From the NCBI RefSeq assembly GCF_000349845.1, contig NC_020829.1, forward strand, positions 3,355,001 to 3,419,000: DNA of 64,000 nt, written 5' to 3'. Position 1 is the stretch's first letter, and each line of letters starts with the position of its first letter. Below the pieces are notes generated by a model. The model ran no database searches. It saw only the letters and a list, made by a program, of their open reading frames with translations, and was not told the DNA's origin. Shown here piece by piece: positions 25,328-33,358 of the stretch. The DNA is from Pseudomonas sp. ATCC 13867 (lineage in GTDB: Bacteria; Pseudomonadota; Gammaproteobacteria; Pseudomonadales; Pseudomonadaceae). The position numbers and the translations under genes are program-made.

Positions 25328-26014
25328 ATGTCCTTTTTCGACACCCTGCAGTCGACCACCGCCCAGGAGCGCGAGGCGCTGTTCAGCGTCCCGGTGATCC
25401 GCGAGGCGTTGTCCGGCAGCGTCAGCCTGGAGGGCTACGTCGCCTTCCTGTCCCAGGCCTACCACCACGTCCGCCACACCGTGCCGCTGATGATGGCCTG
25501 CGGCGCGCGCCTGCCCGCCCACCTGGAATGGCTGCGCGGCGCGGTGTGCGAGTACATCGACGAAGAATACGGCCACGAGCGCTGGATTCTCGACGACATC
25601 GCGGCCTGCGGCGGCGACCCGGAGGCCGTGCGCACCGGCCGCCCTTCGCTGGCCATCGAGCTGATGGTGGCCTTCCTCTATGACCTCATCCAGCGTGGCA
25701 ACCCGGTGGGGCTGTTCGGCATGGTCAACGTGCTCGAAGGCACCAGCATCGCCCTCGCCACCCAGGCCGCCGACACCATCCGCGGCAGCCTCGGCCTGCC
25801 CCCGGAAGCCTTCAGCTATCTCAGTTCCCACGGCACGCTGGACCAGGATCACATGCAGACCTACCGGCGCCTGATGAACCGCCTGGAAGACCCGGCCGAC
25901 CAGGACGCGGTGATCCATGCGGCGAAGGTCGTCTACCGCCTGTACGCCGACATGTTCCGTGGCCTGCCGCGCGCCCAGGCGCAGCAGGACGAGGTGCAGC
26001 ATGCGCCTGCCTGA
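25328..26014 (+). CDS. Haem-oxygenase-like diiron protein (UndA/TenA-related)
   Basis: 228 residues of the haem-oxygenase-like/TenA fold. The ligand pattern is that of the haem-oxygenase-like diiron oxidases: E80 and H83 (EEYGHE), E137 (VLEGTS), then H168, D172 and H175 (SSHGTLDQDHMQ, i.e. H-x3-D-x2-H). This matches, in order and spacing, the six ligands described for UndA (E101, H104, E159, H194, D198, H201), the enzyme that turns medium-chain fatty acids into terminal alkenes in Pseudomonas. A TenA thiaminase would lack this set. It lies 10 bases after the ligase-like gene and overlaps the SDR gene by 14. The substrate is unknown; a fatty acid or acyl derivative is the likely guess. Confidence 0.85.
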   Translation: MSFFDTLQSTTAQEREALFSVPVIREALSGSVSLEGYVAFLSQAYHHVRHTVPLMMACGARLPAHLEWLRGAVCEYIDEEYGHERWILDDIAACGGDPEAVRTGRPSLAIELMVAFLYDLIQRGNPVGLFGMVNVLEGTSIALATQAADTIRGSLGLPPEAFSYLSSHGTLDQDHMQTYRRLMNRLEDPADQDAVIHAAKVVYRLYADMFRGLPRAQAQQDEVQHAPA

Positions 26015-26798
26015 ATGCCGCGTGGTGCTCACCGGTGCCAGCGGCGGCATCGGCCTGCAACTGGCCGAACAGCTCTGCGCGGCCGGCGCCCAGGTGCTGG
26101 CGGTCAGCCGTCACGCCGGGGCGCTGGACGAACTGATGCGTCGCTACCCCGAGCGCCTGCGCTGGCAGGCCGCCGACCTGCGCCTGGGCGCCGATCGCCA
26201 CGCGCTGCTGGACAGCCTGCGGCGCGGCGACGGGATCAATCTGCTGATCAACGCCGCCGGGGTCAACCAGTTCGCCATGCTCGACCAGTTGGACGAGTCG
26301 CGCCTGGACGACATGGTCGAGCTGAACATAGCCGCCACCCTGCACCTCACCCGCCTGCTGCTGCCGATACTGCGTGAACAGCCCCACGCGCTGGTGGTCA
26401 ACGTCGGCTCCATCTACGGCTCCATCGGCTATCCGGGCTATGCGGTCTACTGCGCCAGCAAGTTCGCCCTGCGCGGATTCTCCGAGGCCTTGCGCCGCGA
26501 GCTGGCGGACACCTCGGTAGACGTGCTCTACGTCGCCCCGCGCGCCACCCGCACCGGCATGAACAGCGCGGCGGCGATGGCGCTGAACGAGGCGTTGAAG
26601 GCCAGCACCGACGATCCCCGCGACGTCGCCCGAGCCGTGCTCTCGGCCATCGAACACAAGCGCAGCGAGCTGTACCTGGGCTGGCCGGAAAAACTCTTCG
26701 TACGCATCAACGGTATGCTGCCCGGCATCGTCGACCGCGCGCTGCGCAAGCAATTGCCGCTGATTCGCCGTCACAGCCGCCACGGGCAGCAGCCCTGA
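26001..26798 (+). CDS. Short-chain dehydrogenase/reductase
   Basis: 265 residues. NAD(P)-binding motif TGASGGIG at about residues 11-18, NAAGVN, and the catalytic set with Ser in NVGSIYGS and Tyr/Lys in YCASK. The C-terminal tail is basic (RALRKQLPLIRRHSRHGQ) after a hydrophobic segment, suggesting membrane association, as in SDRs that act on lipids. It overlaps the diiron protein gene by 14 bases and closes the four-gene operon. A role in reducing or oxidising an acyl-derived intermediate made by its neighbours is inference. Confidence 0.9.
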   Translation: MRLPECRVVLTGASGGIGLQLAEQLCAAGAQVLAVSRHAGALDELMRRYPERLRWQAADLRLGADRHALLDSLRRGDGINLLINAAGVNQFAMLDQLDESRLDDMVELNIAATLHLTRLLLPILREQPHALVVNVGSIYGSIGYPGYAVYCASKFALRGFSEALRRELADTSVDVLYVAPRATRTGMNSAAAMALNEALKASTDDPRDVARAVLSAIEHKRSELYLGWPEKLFVRINGMLPGIVDRALRKQLPLIRRHSRHGQQP

Positions 26799-26887
26799 CG
26801 GCAGCCGCGGCCGCTCGGCCGTGAGCGGGCACGGCACGGCGAGTTCGATGCTTTACTCAGGGAAATTCAGGCAAGACAGGACTGACC

Positions 26888-27544
26888 ATGCGTTTGCTGT
26901 TGGTGGAGGATGACCAGGCCCTGGGCGAAGGCGTACGCACCGGCCTGCGCCAGGAGGGCTACACCATCGACTGGCTGCAGGATGGCGCCAGCGCACTGCA
27001 CGCCCTGCGGACCGAAGAGTTCGACCTGGTGGTGCTCGACCTCGGGCTGCCGCGCCTCGACGGCCTGCACGTACTCGGCCGCGTGCGCGCGGCCGGCTCG
27101 ACGGTCCCGGTGCTGATCCTCACCGCCCGCGACGCCACCGAGGATCGCATCGCCGGCCTGGACGCCGGCGCCGACGACTACCTGGTCAAACCCTTCGACC
27201 TCCACGAACTCCAGGCCCGCCTGCGCGCGCTGCTGCGCCGCAGCAGCGGACGGGCGCGGGCGCTGATCGAGCACGCCGGGGTCAGCCTCGACCCGTCGAC
27301 CCAGCAGGTCCGCTTCCAGGGGCAGCCCGTGGTCCTCACCCCCAAGGAATACCAACTGCTGCACGAACTGCTGGCGCAGCCGGGCAAGGTCTTCACCCGC
27401 GACCGCCTGACCCAGTTGCTCTACGGCTGGGATGAAAGCGCTGAAAGCAACACCCTGGAAGTCCACATCTCGCACCTGCGCAAGAAGCTGTTCAGCGGCC
27501 TGATCCGCACCGTACGGGGCATCGGCTACCTGGTGGAAGCCTGA
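26888..27544 (+). CDS. OmpR-family response regulator (QseB/PmrA-like)
   Basis: 218 residues. Receiver domain with acidic pair E8/D9/D10, phospho-acceptor D51 (VVLDLGLP) and K105-type lysine (LVKPF), then a winged-helix DNA-binding domain (LTPKEYQLLHELLAQPG, LEVHISHLRKKL, IRTVRGIGYLVE). Sequence type is QseB/PmrA. The stop overlaps the kinase start (ATGA). The gene follows the SDR by 89 bases; a TTCAG lies upstream at 26866, which would fit autoregulation. The likely targets include the preceding four-gene cluster. Confidence 0.93.
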   Translation: MRLLLVEDDQALGEGVRTGLRQEGYTIDWLQDGASALHALRTEEFDLVVLDLGLPRLDGLHVLGRVRAAGSTVPVLILTARDATEDRIAGLDAGADDYLVKPFDLHELQARLRALLRRSSGRARALIEHAGVSLDPSTQQVRFQGQPVVLTPKEYQLLHELLAQPGKVFTRDRLTQLLYGWDESAESNTLEVHISHLRKKLFSGLIRTVRGIGYLVEA

Positions 27545-28923
27545 TGGGCTCGCTGCGCAGCCGCACCCTGTGGCGGGTGATGCTCCTGTTGCTGGCAGGC
27601 ACCGGTCTGCTGGCGCTGTACAACTACCACGACAGCAGCCACGAGATCGCCGAAGTCTACGACGCCCACCTGGCGCAGAACGCCCGCCTGCTGCAGGGCG
27701 TGATGAGCCTGCCGCTGGCCGGCGCCGAGCGCCAGACGCTGTACCAGGCGTTCAACGAGGCACTCAGCCAGTCCGGCGCCGGCGGCCCCGGTCACCCCTA
27801 CGAAAACAAGCTGGCCTTCGCCGTCTGGAGCGAAGACGGCCAATTGCGCGTGCGCTCGGCCAGCGCGCCGGGTTTCGACACGCCACCCAAGGCTCCCGGG
27901 TTCAGCACCGAGACCCGCGACGGCCGGCAATGGCGCGGCTTCGTCCTGCCGGTGCCGGCGCAGAAACTGGTGATCTGGGTCGGCGAGCGCTACGACGTGC
28001 GCGACGACCTGGTGGGCCGCATCGTGCGCCATACCCTGATGCCCTTCCTGGCCGGCAGCCTGGCGCTGGCGCTGCTGGTCTGGCTGGCGATCGGCCGCGG
28101 ACTGGAGCCGCTGCAGAACATGGCGCGGGTCATCCGCGGGCGGCACGCCGACTCGCTGGAGCCGCTGCAACTGGTGCCTCTGCCGCGCGAGCTGGAACCC
28201 ATGCAGGCCGCCCTCAACCGCCTGCTCAGCCAGGTGGAATCCCTGCTCCAGCGCGAACACCGCTTCATCGCCGATGCCGCCCATGAGATGCGTACGCCCT
28301 TGGCAGTCCTGCGGCTGCACGCGCAGAACGCCGCCCAGGCCGACAACGAACAGGAGCGGGACAAGGCCCTGGACTTCCTGATCGACGGGGTCGACCGTCT
28401 CAGCCGGGTCGTCAACCAGTTGCTGACCCTGGCGCGCCTGGAGCCGGCGTCCAACCGCAGCCGCTGGAAAGCGCTGGACGTGCAGGCGCTGGTCACCGAC
28501 AGCCTCGCCGAGCTGACCCCCTGGATGCTGCGCCAGCAGGTCGAGCCCGACCTGGAAATCGCCAGCGGCGACTACCGCACCCTGAGTGATCGCGGGGCAT
28601 TGGAAGTGGTTCTGCAGAACCTGGTCAGCAACGCGGTGAACTTCTCCCCCGCCGGCGCCACCGTGCGGGTCACCCTCGAGCGCCAGGGCGGCGACCTGCT
28701 GCTGACCGTGCAGGACAGCGGTCCGGGGATCGAGGAAACCCGGATGGATCGGGCGTTCGAGCGCTTCTACAGCGACGGAAACCCCAATGGCGCGGGCCTT
28801 GGCCTGTCCATCGTGAGCCGGGCGGTACAGCGGCTGGGCGGCGACGTGCGGCTGGGCAACCGTCCCGAGGGTGGCCTGGAGGCGCGCGTGCGCCTGCCGG
28901 TACAGGGCCAATCCTCGCCCTGA
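27544..28923 (+). CDS. Sensor histidine kinase (QseC-like)
   Basis: 459 residues. Membrane segments at about 12-27 and 162-184 flank a periplasmic domain of the QseC type. There follow a short linker, the H-box FIADAAHEMRTPLAVLRLH (His near 247), N-box NLVSNAVNFSP, G1 DSGPGIEE and G2 GAGLGLSIV. The H-box wording (ADAAHE.RTPL) is that of QseC/PmrB kinases. It partners with the regulator whose stop codon it overlaps. The signal is not known. Confidence 0.93.
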   Translation: MGSLRSRTLWRVMLLLLAGTGLLALYNYHDSSHEIAEVYDAHLAQNARLLQGVMSLPLAGAERQTLYQAFNEALSQSGAGGPGHPYENKLAFAVWSEDGQLRVRSASAPGFDTPPKAPGFSTETRDGRQWRGFVLPVPAQKLVIWVGERYDVRDDLVGRIVRHTLMPFLAGSLALALLVWLAIGRGLEPLQNMARVIRGRHADSLEPLQLVPLPRELEPMQAALNRLLSQVESLLQREHRFIADAAHEMRTPLAVLRLHAQNAAQADNEQERDKALDFLIDGVDRLSRVVNQLLTLARLEPASNRSRWKALDVQALVTDSLAELTPWMLRQQVEPDLEIASGDYRTLSDRGALEVVLQNLVSNAVNFSPAGATVRVTLERQGGDLLLTVQDSGPGIEETRMDRAFERFYSDGNPNGAGLGLSIVSRAVQRLGGDVRLGNRPEGGLEARVRLPVQGQSSP

Positions 28924-29282
28924 ACCTCAGTCCGTGTCGAGATCCTGCACATAACCCATTCGATCGATGGAGATTTTCTCCGGGCGTCTTATGCTTATGG
29001 AAAGCGCACCCGCGCTCTGCCGTAGGGGGAAGGTGTCATGGGAAATATTCTCAATGAACGTGTGATGGCTATCTGGCGTCTCACTGACAAGACTCCGGGG
29101 CACTCAAGACTCAGGATCTCGGAGTATGGCGCTAGGAAATTCCCTACAGACGCCTCCGTCCCCCAACCACTACCATCCGCCGACTTCATGTCCGTAACTG
29201 ACTACCCCACCAAGCAATTCTTTACCCGTGGCCGTGCGTCCGAGGTTTACAGAGTTACTGGTTTTGCCGCAGAGGTGCCGTC
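28924..29282. other. Gap between kinase and NUDIX gene, holds a decayed NUDIX start
   Basis: Apart from the short remnant described separately at 29038, I see no gene. Composition drops in GC from about 29040 on, in contrast to the NUDIX gene that follows. Confidence 0.5.
29038..29097 (+). pseudogene. Partial, decayed copy of the NUDIX gene start
   Basis: The frame from 29038 reads MGNILNERVMAIWRLTDK, and the intact NUDIX gene at 29283 reads MGKSLKERATVICRLDDK: about half of the residues match with no gap, both after an AGGTG-N-GTC leader. Downstream of this point the similarity ends and no NUDIX box exists before the intact gene. The simplest reading is a tandem duplication of which only the 5' end survives, or an older NUDIX gene whose centre was deleted. 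The frame stays open to 29298, past the start of the intact gene. Confidence 0.6.
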
Positions 29283-29660
29283 ATGGGTAAATCGCTGAAG
29301 GAACGTGCAACGGTCATCTGCCGTCTCGACGACAAGATCCTCTTCGTGCGCAAGGCCAAGTCGAAATGGAACCTGCCCGGCGGGCGTATCGAGCGGGATG
29401 AGCGGCCAGGCCAGGCAGCCTTGCGCGAACTGAACGAGGAAACCGGTCTGCATGCGGCGCAGCTCAGCTACCTGGCCCCGCTGGAGCTGTACCAGACGCT
29501 GCATTACGTCTTCGAAACGCCGGTCGATCCGGCCCAGCAACCGGTGCCGCTGAACGAGATCGCCGACTGCCGCTGGTTTGCCCCGGACGAAGTGGAGCGG
29601 CGCAAGGTCAACAAGTCGGTGCGCCGGCTGCTGCGCACCTGCCTGTCCAAGGCGAGCTGA
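29283..29660 (+). CDS. NUDIX hydrolase
   Basis: 125 residues, a minimal NUDIX domain. The NUDIX box GGRIERDERPGQAALRELNEETG is complete (G-x5-E-x7-REUxEExGU), near residues 37-59, with the metal-binding RELNEE. Such enzymes cleave nucleoside diphosphates linked to another group; the substrate cannot be told. The C-terminus is basic. It is alone on its transcript as far as visible, the next gene starting 105 bases away. Confidence 0.93.
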   Translation: MGKSLKERATVICRLDDKILFVRKAKSKWNLPGGRIERDERPGQAALRELNEETGLHAAQLSYLAPLELYQTLHYVFETPVDPAQQPVPLNEIADCRWFAPDEVERRKVNKSVRRLLRTCLSKAS

Positions 29661-29765
29661 ACAGCGGGTCGCGCTTCCCACGCCCCTGAGAAAGGTGCAA
29701 GACCCAGGCGCTTCGCGGTATCTTCGGCGCCTTCCGAACGCACCTTTTGTCAGGACTCCCCGCCC

Positions 29766-30338
29766 ATGCGCCGCGTCACCCTGCTCTGCGCCACCCTTCT
29801 GTGCTCCGCCAGCGTCCTGGCCAAGGTCGAGGTGAAGCCGGTGCAACACAGCAAGGTCGGTCCGGTGCTGGCGGTGCGTATTTCCGAGGACATCGCGCCG
29901 GGCGACTACGAACGCCTGCTCAAGGGGCTGATGGGCAATCCCGGCAAGTTCGCGCGCAAGGTGGCGCTGCTCGACAGCATCGGTGGCAGCGCGGCGGAAT
30001 CGATCAAGATGGGCCGTCTTCTGCGCGAGTCCGGCTTCGAGACCCTGGTGCCGACCAACGGTCTGTGCCAGGGGTCGTGCGTCTACCTGCTGGCCGCCGG
30101 CCATCGCAAGACGGTGCGCGGCTACGTCGGCCTGCACCGCCCCTACTACCCCGGCGGCGACTCGTCCCAGGCCAGCGGCGGCTACAACGCGCGCAGCTAC
30201 CTGCGCGACATGGACATCCCGCTCGCCCTGGCCGACGACATGCAGAGCATCGAGCCGCAGAAAATGCGCGTGCTCTCGCCGCAGGAACTGGAGCGCTACC
30301 GTCTGGGCGGCGCGCCCCGCAGCCTCAGCGTCCGCTGA
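29766..30338 (+). CDS. ClpP-fold periplasmic protein (COG3904 type)
   Basis: 190 residues with a signal peptide (MRRVTLLCATLLCSASVLA, cleavage after about 19). The rest has the look of the COG3904 predicted periplasmic proteins, a ClpP/crotonase-like fold: LLDSIGGSAAESIKMGRLLRESG and GLCQGSCVYLLAAG, where the glycine-rich turn and the Ser/Cys region line up with the ClpP oxyanion and nucleophile areas, and GYVGLHRPYY. Function is not established. Its last 14 bases overlap the end of the convergent PAP2 gene. Confidence 0.8.
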   Translation: MRRVTLLCATLLCSASVLAKVEVKPVQHSKVGPVLAVRISEDIAPGDYERLLKGLMGNPGKFARKVALLDSIGGSAAESIKMGRLLRESGFETLVPTNGLCQGSCVYLLAAGHRKTVRGYVGLHRPYYPGGDSSQASGGYNARSYLRDMDIPLALADDMQSIEPQKMRVLSPQELERYRLGGAPRSLSVR

Positions 30339-31161
30339 CGGAAAGCCCTTCCGACAGTCCTGGCGCGGCCGTCTCCGGCGCGTGCCGGGGAGCATCGAGC
30401 GCCGGCTGGCTCAGGCGCTCACGCCCGTAGAACGCCAGGGCGGTGCCCAGCATCGACAGCCAGACGATGATGCCCGACCAGAAAGTGTGCGACACGAAGT
30501 GCCAGCCCTGCGGCACGCGGGTGCTGCCGTAGATCATGCCCAGCGTCATCACCGCGATGAACAGCGCGCGGGCATGCCGCCAGCGGTAGCGCCGCGCCAC
30601 GAAATACAGCGCCAGCAGGGTGAAACCGCTGGAGGCATGCCCACCCGGCCAGCAGCGCCCCTCGCCTGCCTCGTGCAGCAGGCTGAAGTTCTCGAACCAT
30701 TCGCGCTTCTCGTGAATGCCGCCGTAGAGCGTGGTTTCCACCGGACACCAGACGCTGGTGTGGCTCTTGAAGTAATGAACCATGCCGGTGGTGATGGCGA
30801 ACGACACCACCAGGAAGATGAAGTCCCGCCGGTGTGCGGTGAGCCAGCGCAGGGCCGGCGCGACCCGCACGCGTTCCAGCCAGGCGCTGAAGCGCCCCTT
30901 GGGCAGCAGCGTCCAGGCGAACGACAGCAGCATCCCGATCACCGCCAGTTCCCCCGTGGTGTCGGGCAGGATGCGCGGCAGCTTGTGGGTCAGCTTCTCG
31001 AACAGACGGTCGTGCTCCAGCACGAAGGTATGCGTCAACGGATCGTAGAACTGATTGCTGATCAGCACGTCGAGCTGGGTGAGATCGAACGCGCAGAACA
31101 GCACGACCGCCAGCAGCAGCGGTACGCCGAGATTGTGCAGATAGAAGCGGGGAGCAGACAT
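30325..31161 (-). CDS. PAP2-family membrane phosphatase
   Basis: 278 residues starting at the ATG at 31161 after AAGGA; the frame upstream of it does not look coding. Several membrane segments (about 9-28, 72-90, 112-132, 190-225) and the PAP2 motifs are seen: PGGHASSGF (motif 2) and STRVPQGWHFVSHTFWS (motif 3, with the His nucleophile). Motif 1 lies upstream in the KREWFENFS/CWPGGH area and is less clear. PAP2 enzymes act on undecaprenyl or lipid A phosphates and related lipids. Downstream of the histidine-phosphatase gene by 17 bases and presumably in one operon. Confidence 0.87.
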   Translation of the reverse strand: MSAPRFYLHNLGVPLLLAVVLFCAFDLTQLDVLISNQFYDPLTHTFVLEHDRLFEKLTHKLPRILPDTTGELAVIGMLLSFAWTLLPKGRFSAWLERVRVAPALRWLTAHRRDFIFLVVSFAITTGMVHYFKSHTSVWCPVETTLYGGIHEKREWFENFSLLHEAGEGRCWPGGHASSGFTLLALYFVARRYRWRHARALFIAVMTLGMIYGSTRVPQGWHFVSHTFWSGIIVWLSMLGTALAFYGRERLSQPALDAPRHAPETAAPGLSEGLSVSGR

Positions 31162-31178
31162 GCAGGGTCCTTGCAGGG

Positions 31179-31835
31179 TCAACGGATCGGTGCGACGGCG
31201 GCCCATTGGTCGGCATCCAGGTAGCCGAGCAGCTTGGGTGCGGTGTGGCCGTCGCTGATGAGGAACAGCGACGACGCGTAATCGGGCGTCTGGGGATCGG
31301 CGATGCTCACGGTGGACTCCAGGTCCTCCATGCACTCGCTGTGGGTCACCAGGATCAGGTTGCGGTGAGGCTGCTTGTGCTGCCGGGCGTCGCGCAGCAT
31401 CGAGCCGCGGCAATCGAACAGCCAGTCCTGCCGCGCCGGCGTCTGGCCGAACATGGAGGTGGCGGTCTGTTCGGCGCGGACCTGCGGGCTGCTGAGAATG
31501 TCGCTGCCGGCGAGGCCGAGCATGCGGAAATGCCGACCCAGCTCATGGGCCGCGGCCTGGGCGCGAACCGTGATGCCTTCGGGGGCGGACAGGCAGGGGG
31601 CGCTGGAATGGTCGCAGCGCTCGGCATGACGCACCAGGACGATCAGATCGCCGTTGCGCCAGTGCTCGCGCAGCGCCTCGAGCCGGACCGGGTCATGGGC
31701 GATGCTTTGTGCGGTTGACGGGCGGATGAGCCAGAAGCCGCTGATCAGGCCGAACGCAAGCAGCGCCAGGGGAAACAGCAGCCAGCGGCTGGCAAGGGTT
31801 CGTCGCGCTTTCCGGACGAGCAGGGAAATCGACAT
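31179..31835 (-). CDS. Membrane-anchored histidine phosphatase
   Basis: 218 residues. A membrane anchor at about 18-38 is followed by a histidine-phosphatase domain: the phosphorylated His lies in LIVLVRHAERCDH, with a second His in LILVTHSECME. The sequence SSAPCLSAPEGIT recalls Ais/PmrG-type phosphatases that trim phosphate from lipopolysaccharide core heptose. Together with the PAP2 gene 17 bases downstream this suggests envelope lipid or LPS dephosphorylation (inference). The ATG at 31835 is used since it puts the hydrophobic anchor near the N-terminus. Confidence 0.83.
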   Translation of the reverse strand: MSISLLVRKARRTLASRWLLFPLALLAFGLISGFWLIRPSTAQSIAHDPVRLEALREHWRNGDLIVLVRHAERCDHSSAPCLSAPEGITVRAQAAAHELGRHFRMLGLAGSDILSSPQVRAEQTATSMFGQTPARQDWLFDCRGSMLRDARQHKQPHRNLILVTHSECMEDLESTVSIADPQTPDYASSLFLISDGHTAPKLLGYLDADQWAAVAPIR

Positions 31836-32184
31836 TTCATTTCCAGTGACGGGCAAACAAGGCTGCATCCCTGCCCCGCCCGGAGCGCCGTGGCGCGCCT
31901 CCGAGGCCCGGCCCATCCGTGGGGCTCACACCGCACTGCGGGTTTTCAGATGTCGGGCGAGGGCAACCTAGCGCCGGGTTCGTGAAGAACCCGTCATGAA
32001 TTGCTGAAGATGCCGTTAGCGTCCGCAACGTCCCCCGGCGCAGCCACCCGCGAGCGCTGGCGCCGGTGGCGCCGCGACCGTCCGTCGAGAAGGCGCCCCC
32101 TGTGCATCGAACTGGCGCCTGGCGGCGTACCGGGCGCCCCGTGGGTACGGTATAAGCAAGGCACTTTGACACTAGAGAGCCACC

Positions 32185-33156
32185 ATGCTGCACGACGCCC
32201 CGACCGATAGCGCGGTCTACAAGACATTGCTCGAATCGACCCGGGCCATCCCCTGGAAGATCGACTGGAAGACCATGACCTTCGCCTACATCGGCCCGCA
32301 GATCGAAACGCTGCTGGGCTGGAGCCAGTCCAGCTGGGTCAGCGCCAACGACTGGGCCGAGCGCATGCACCCCGAGGACCGCGAGCGCGTGGTGGACTTC
32401 TGCGTGTCGCAATCGCGCAACGGCACCGATCACGAGGCCGACTACCGCGCCCTCACCGCCTCCGGCGACTACATCTGGATTCGCGACGTGGTGCATGTGA
32501 TGCGCGACGGCAACGGCGAGGTGGACGCCCTGATCGGCTTCATGTTCGACATCAGCGAACGCAAGCGCGCCGAAGAACAGCTGATCCAGCTGCAGCGCCA
32601 GCTGGAGGAGTACTCCTACAAGGACGGCCTGACCGGCGTGGCCAACCGGCGCATGTTCGATTCGGTGCTGGAAACCGAATGGGCCAGCGCCCAGCGCAGC
32701 GGCCAGCCGCTGTCGCTGATCCTCCTCGATATCGACTACTTCAAGCAGTACAACGACCATTACGGCCACATCCAGGGCGACGACTGCCTGCGCAGCGTCG
32801 GCAAGGCGCTGGCCGGCGCGTTGCACCGCCCGCGCGACTTCATCGCCCGCTTCGGCGGCGAGGAGTTCGTCCTGGTGCTGCCGGAAACCGACGGCGACGC
32901 CGCGCTCCAGGTGGCCGAGCGCTGCCGCCGCTTCATCCGCGAGCAACGCATTGCCCATGAGCAGTCGAGCGTCGCCCCGCTGCTGACCATCAGCCTCGGC
33001 GTCGGCACCGCCGTGCCCCGCGCGGGCGATCGTCCGCTGGACTTCGTGGCGGCGGTGGACCGGCTGCTCTACCAGGCCAAGCAGGGCGGACGCAACCGGC
33101 TGGCGGCGGCGCAATGGTCGCGTGACGAGGGCTCGATGCGGGACGGCACACGCTGA
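32185..33156 (+). CDS. PAS-domain diguanylate cyclase
   Basis: 323 residues, no membrane segment. An N-terminal PAS domain of the PAS_3 type (about 15-130; WVSANDWAERMHPEDRERV, ERKRAEEQL) feeds through a short coiled coil into a GGDEF domain (DGLTGVANRRMFD, LILLDIDYFKQYNDHYGH, FGGEEF). The catalytic motif GGEEF and the I-site RPRD five residues before are both intact. A soluble cyclase sensing an internal signal is expected. It lies upstream of aceE with a 202-base gap and is probably transcribed on its own. Confidence 0.92.
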   Translation: MLHDAPTDSAVYKTLLESTRAIPWKIDWKTMTFAYIGPQIETLLGWSQSSWVSANDWAERMHPEDRERVVDFCVSQSRNGTDHEADYRALTASGDYIWIRDVVHVMRDGNGEVDALIGFMFDISERKRAEEQLIQLQRQLEEYSYKDGLTGVANRRMFDSVLETEWASAQRSGQPLSLILLDIDYFKQYNDHYGHIQGDDCLRSVGKALAGALHRPRDFIARFGGEEFVLVLPETDGDAALQVAERCRRFIREQRIAHEQSSVAPLLTISLGVGTAVPRAGDRPLDFVAAVDRLLYQAKQGGRNRLAAAQWSRDEGSMRDGTR

Positions 33157-33358
33157 TTTGCGGCGCTGCGACCTCCTGACACGACAATCTGCCCCGACAG
33201 TCTCGGCAAGGCTGTCTAAGCTCTATCCCACACGCGCGTGCCGGCGGCAGGCAACGAGGTCCGGAATCGGACCCTGGCCTATCCGCCAACCTGGCGGTGG
33301 GACTGGCCCCGGAGCCGGCATAGCGTAGAGCCGACCCCGTAAACCAGGACCCCTGACC
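33157..33358 (+). promoter_or_regulatory. Upstream region of aceEF
   Basis: The 202-base spacer must contain the aceEF promoter. I saw neither a clear PdhR-type operator nor a strong dyad; a candidate -10 region lies around the TAAGCTCTATCC stretch near 33218. No small gene is evident. Confidence 0.4.

Noticed and set aside
28995-29189. Minus-strand frame in the gap before the NUDIX gene
   Set aside because: No ribosome site or family; overlaps the better-supported decayed NUDIX start on the other strand.
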